The position numbers were made by a program, and so were the translations under genes. The notes below the pieces were generated by a model. That model was not told where the DNA came from, ran no database searches, and was given only the letters and a program-made list of their open reading frames with translations. Below, piece after piece: positions 62,901 to 64,000 of a stretch of DNA of 64,000 nt; positions within the stretch are counted from its first letter, which is position 1; every line of letters begins with the position of its first letter. The stretch comes from Solitalea agri (GTDB lineage Bacteria > Bacteroidota > Bacteroidia > Sphingobacteriales > Sphingobacteriaceae): assembly GCF_023914155.1 (NCBI RefSeq), contig NZ_JAMWYS010000053.1, positions 211,339-275,338 on the forward strand, read 5' to 3'.

Positions 62901-63420
62901 TTTTGCAGCTATCCGTGGTAGTTTATCTTCTACATTGGAAGGTCGTGCCGAATGGATTGAATCGGAAGAAAAACGAATGTCGGCAGGGAAGACCCCGGAC
63001 GAATGGAAAGCGATGGGCAATGTGAAAGGGTATGTGCCAAAAGGTGTGGTACAAACCGGTACCGATTCGAACGGAAATCCAGTTTATTCACAAAATACGC
63101 AAGCCGTTGATCCTTCGGTTTACTGGGGACAAATTTATACCGATGGAAACGGTGTTGCCCGTCCATACATTTATGATGCTACCTATGTTAAAATGCGCGA
63201 ACTGTCGCTCAGTTATTCATTACCAGCATCACTTTTATCAAAATGGAAAGTTAAATCATTAGCAGTTGCGTTGGTAAGCCGAAACCCATTCATTATTTAT
63301 AAGAATGTTCCGAACGTTGATCCGGACTCGAATTATAATAATGGGAACGGACAAGGCTTTGAGTATGGTTCTTTGCCGTCTCGCCGCAGCTGGGGTATTA
63401 ACCTTAATCTTAGATTTTAA
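59941..63420 (+). CDS. SusC/RagA-type TonB-dependent transporter with STN signalling domain
   Basis: The 1159-residue protein has a signal peptide (LFLLIVFLLSLPGFAQ), an STN domain at about residues 35-105 (YSFKWKATPVQQVFQQIEQESGLRFSYNPLDID), a carboxypeptidase-D-like domain (LKGLVVDNKQVPLSGVPIYNATSKKG), the SusC motif (ETVVTALGIKREQKALSYAY), plug (VLKGPSASALYGSRAANGVILITTKKG) and a barrel ending INLNLRF. The STN domain should contact the FecR protein encoded just upstream. The SusD-like partner follows. The transported substrate is not evident; no catabolic enzymes are visible before the window ends. Confidence 0.95.
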   Translation: MQKALLYYRFYGLKKRLFLLIVFLLSLPGFAQSKEALYSFKWKATPVQQVFQQIEQESGLRFSYNPLDIDLSRKLDLEISNQRIEKILSIVSEKIDIKCLIKGEIVMVQALKKEPFVLKGLVVDNKQVPLSGVPIYNATSKKGTSTDASGKFSISAENGDQIIFKFIGFVSQTITANATQNNITVVLLDDVKKLDETVVTALGIKREQKALSYAYSEVQGNELKKARETNVINSLAGRVPGLVVNSTAGGPAGSSRVIIRGNTSITGNNQPLYVVDGMPIDNSNYGQVGSDKFSGGVDMGDAISAINPDDIDKISVLKGPSASALYGSRAANGVILITTKKGSASKELGVEFNSSSTFENQLTSFDGYQYQYGQGTKQNIAQDASQARTTLFSNFGPRLDASLSAPSFDGVNRPYALVKDNISGFFRTGSTFTNTISLTNSAEKSSFRFSASNLTNNDIVPGSEMKRNSFTFNGNSQFGSKLNLEARAFYMNEKVTNRPAMADDPSNIGNSFVGLANNVDQAQFSTGYKDELGNYVDWGGGQYRINPYWVINEMENTTKKDRILGALQANYTFTKWLSLQGRASTDITFLDYGKYSPKTTPGALSGRLDKRDQRYSTTEADLLLSFQHQVTKDINLSARLGGSLSRINSYGTTTVYSNMTMTDVVSGNSFAEDFPVEVPYEKNTNSFYLVASGAYKNFLYLDATVRRDASSTLPEDNNTYYYPSVGASFVFTDAFKLNNNIISFGKVRASAAEVGNDTDPYQLDLYYSLNPITINGNSGGGISSSVLPNKDLKPTRTRSYEFGTELKFLKNRLGVDFTYYNSESRDQINRVPAPISSGFTYQIINAGVISNKGVELLLTGKPVVSKNFNWDIGFNFARNVNNVESLAEGVPFLTLSDARWMGVSVVAMPGVPYGSILAYDYQKDPSGNIILDPVTLTPATSNERHLVGKGAFSWTGGLINTFNYKNFALNAVVDIKQGADLFSMTNLFAAIRGSLSSTLEGRAEWIESEEKRMSAGKTPDEWKAMGNVKGYVPKGVVQTGTDSNGNPVYSQNTQAVDPSVYWGQIYTDGNGVARPYIYDATYVKMRELSLSYSLPASLLSKWKVKSLAVALVSRNPFIIYKNVPNVDPDSNYNNGNGQGFEYGSLPSRRSWGINLNLRF

Positions 63421-63449
63421 TCATGGCTTTTCATCTTAATAACAATAAA

Positions 63450-64000
63450 ATGAAACGATATAAAGGAAAACTGTTTATGATAGCACTCTTGTCGTTGCTG
63501 TCGACTTCCTGTAACGATTTTGGAGATCTGAATACCGATCCTACCAAATCAGCCAATCTCGATGCCTCGAAGCAACTGACCTTGGTGCAGGTTCGTTTTT
63601 CAGGCGATTTAGAAGTAAATGAAAAATTGGCCGGTGTAATGACCATGCCGCTAGTTCAGCAAATAGGTGGTATTTGGTTAAATCGTTATGGGCAAATGTA
63701 TATAAAGAGTAAGCCCTATTTAACCTCGCTTTGGGATTTTACCTATGGAAATGATGTGTTGAATATTGTTGACGCGGTTGAACGGACCAAAAACGATCCT
63801 ACGCAAAGCAACCTGAACGCGGTATGTCGTATTATGAAGGTGTACGAGTTTGCTCGTATGACCGACCTATATGGCGATATTCCATATTTTCAGGCTGGTA
63901 AAGCCTATTCAGAAGGAATTGTAAGACCTGAATATACTGCTCAGGAGCAGATTTATGACGATTTCTTTAAAGAGCTTTCGGAAGCCTCGACTCAGTTAGA
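63450..64000 (+). CDS. SusD-like_2 nutrient-binding lipoprotein, cut by the window end
   Basis: The frame is open from ATG 63450 to the end of the window (183 complete codons). MIALLSLLSTSCNDFGDLNTDP is a lipobox followed by the typical SusD-like_2 start, and VCRIMKVYEFARMTDLYGDIPYFQAGKAYSEG matches the conserved DLWGDIPY region of this family. An in-frame ATG at 63423 is possible but would lengthen the n-region. It is the partner of the STN-SusC 29 bases upstream. Confidence 0.9.
   Translation, partial: MKRYKGKLFMIALLSLLSTSCNDFGDLNTDPTKSANLDASKQLTLVQVRFSGDLEVNEKLAGVMTMPLVQQIGGIWLNRYGQMYIKSKPYLTSLWDFTYGNDVLNIVDAVERTKNDPTQSNLNAVCRIMKVYEFARMTDLYGDIPYFQAGKAYSEGIVRPEYTAQEQIYDDFFKELSEASTQL

Overview
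The window is a chromosomal stretch of a Bacteroidota bacterium, most likely a Sphingobacteriaceae-type organism (Pedobacter/Solitalea-like; the family is my inference). The support is three SusC/SusD-type outer-membrane nutrient pairs, a hybrid two-component regulator with a beta-propeller sensor, many SPII lipoproteins, a clear TAnnTTTG-type promoter, AT-rich sequence and weak Shine-Dalgarno signals. No rRNA, tRNA, CRISPR array or transposase was seen.

Layout. (1) 1-12.5 kb: a type-I galactan utilisation locus, with a divergent hybrid sensor (cut by the window edge), SusC, SusD, a SusE-like lipoprotein, a GH53 endo-galactanase and a GH2 beta-galactosidase. (2) 12.7-15.0 kb: a small stress-type cluster (YciI-like, Crp/Fnr regulator, MdaB-like quinone reductase, exported DJ-1/PfpI protein) with a perfect CRP-type palindrome between regulator and reductase. 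(3) 15.2-23.5 kb: single genes (OmpA-like protein, small lipoprotein, alkaline-phosphatase-superfamily enzyme, arylsulfatase, YwqK/MORN-like exported protein, Tat-exported class V aminotransferase), mostly separated by hairpin terminators and dispersed palindromes.

(4) 23.9-44.9 kb: what reads as a peptidoglycan amino-sugar scavenging and lactate-burning block. SusC/SusD and a lipoprotein are followed by a metallophosphoesterase with PQQ-like repeats, a NagZ-type GH3 fused to a beta-lactamase-like domain, the MurNAc-6-phosphate etherase MurQ, a sodium:solute symporter and a fused FAD/Fe-S D-lactate-dehydrogenase-type enzyme. MurQ releases D-lactate, so the last enzyme would burn the by-product. 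A DeoR-type regulator, a lactate permease and a second, split copy of the dehydrogenase follow. Two kinds of 10-bp-phased direct repeats sit upstream of these operons.

(5) 45.1-57.4 kb: a fasciclin lipoprotein, then an extended Kdp potassium-uptake locus: NtrC-type sigma-54 activator, a free-standing sensor domain matching the input domain of the histidine kinase at the other end, a 27-codon membrane micro-ORF, KdpF, KdpA, KdpB, KdpC, a beta-barrel porin, a truncated KdpD (KdpD plus Usp domains only) and a separate histidine kinase. Four of its spacers are filled with arrays of a 7-bp unit (TRAATAG) facing its reverse complement. In the kdpA-kdpB spacer such repeats flank an inserted four-helix-bundle (S23-type) gene as perfect 16-bp inverted repeats. 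This is the most unusual structure in the window.

(6) 57.5-64 kb: a DinB-like protein, a cluster of short palindromes, a small hypothetical gene, and a FecR anti-sigma factor with an STN-domain SusC and a SusD-like lipoprotein cut by the window end; no ECF sigma gene accompanies the FecR.
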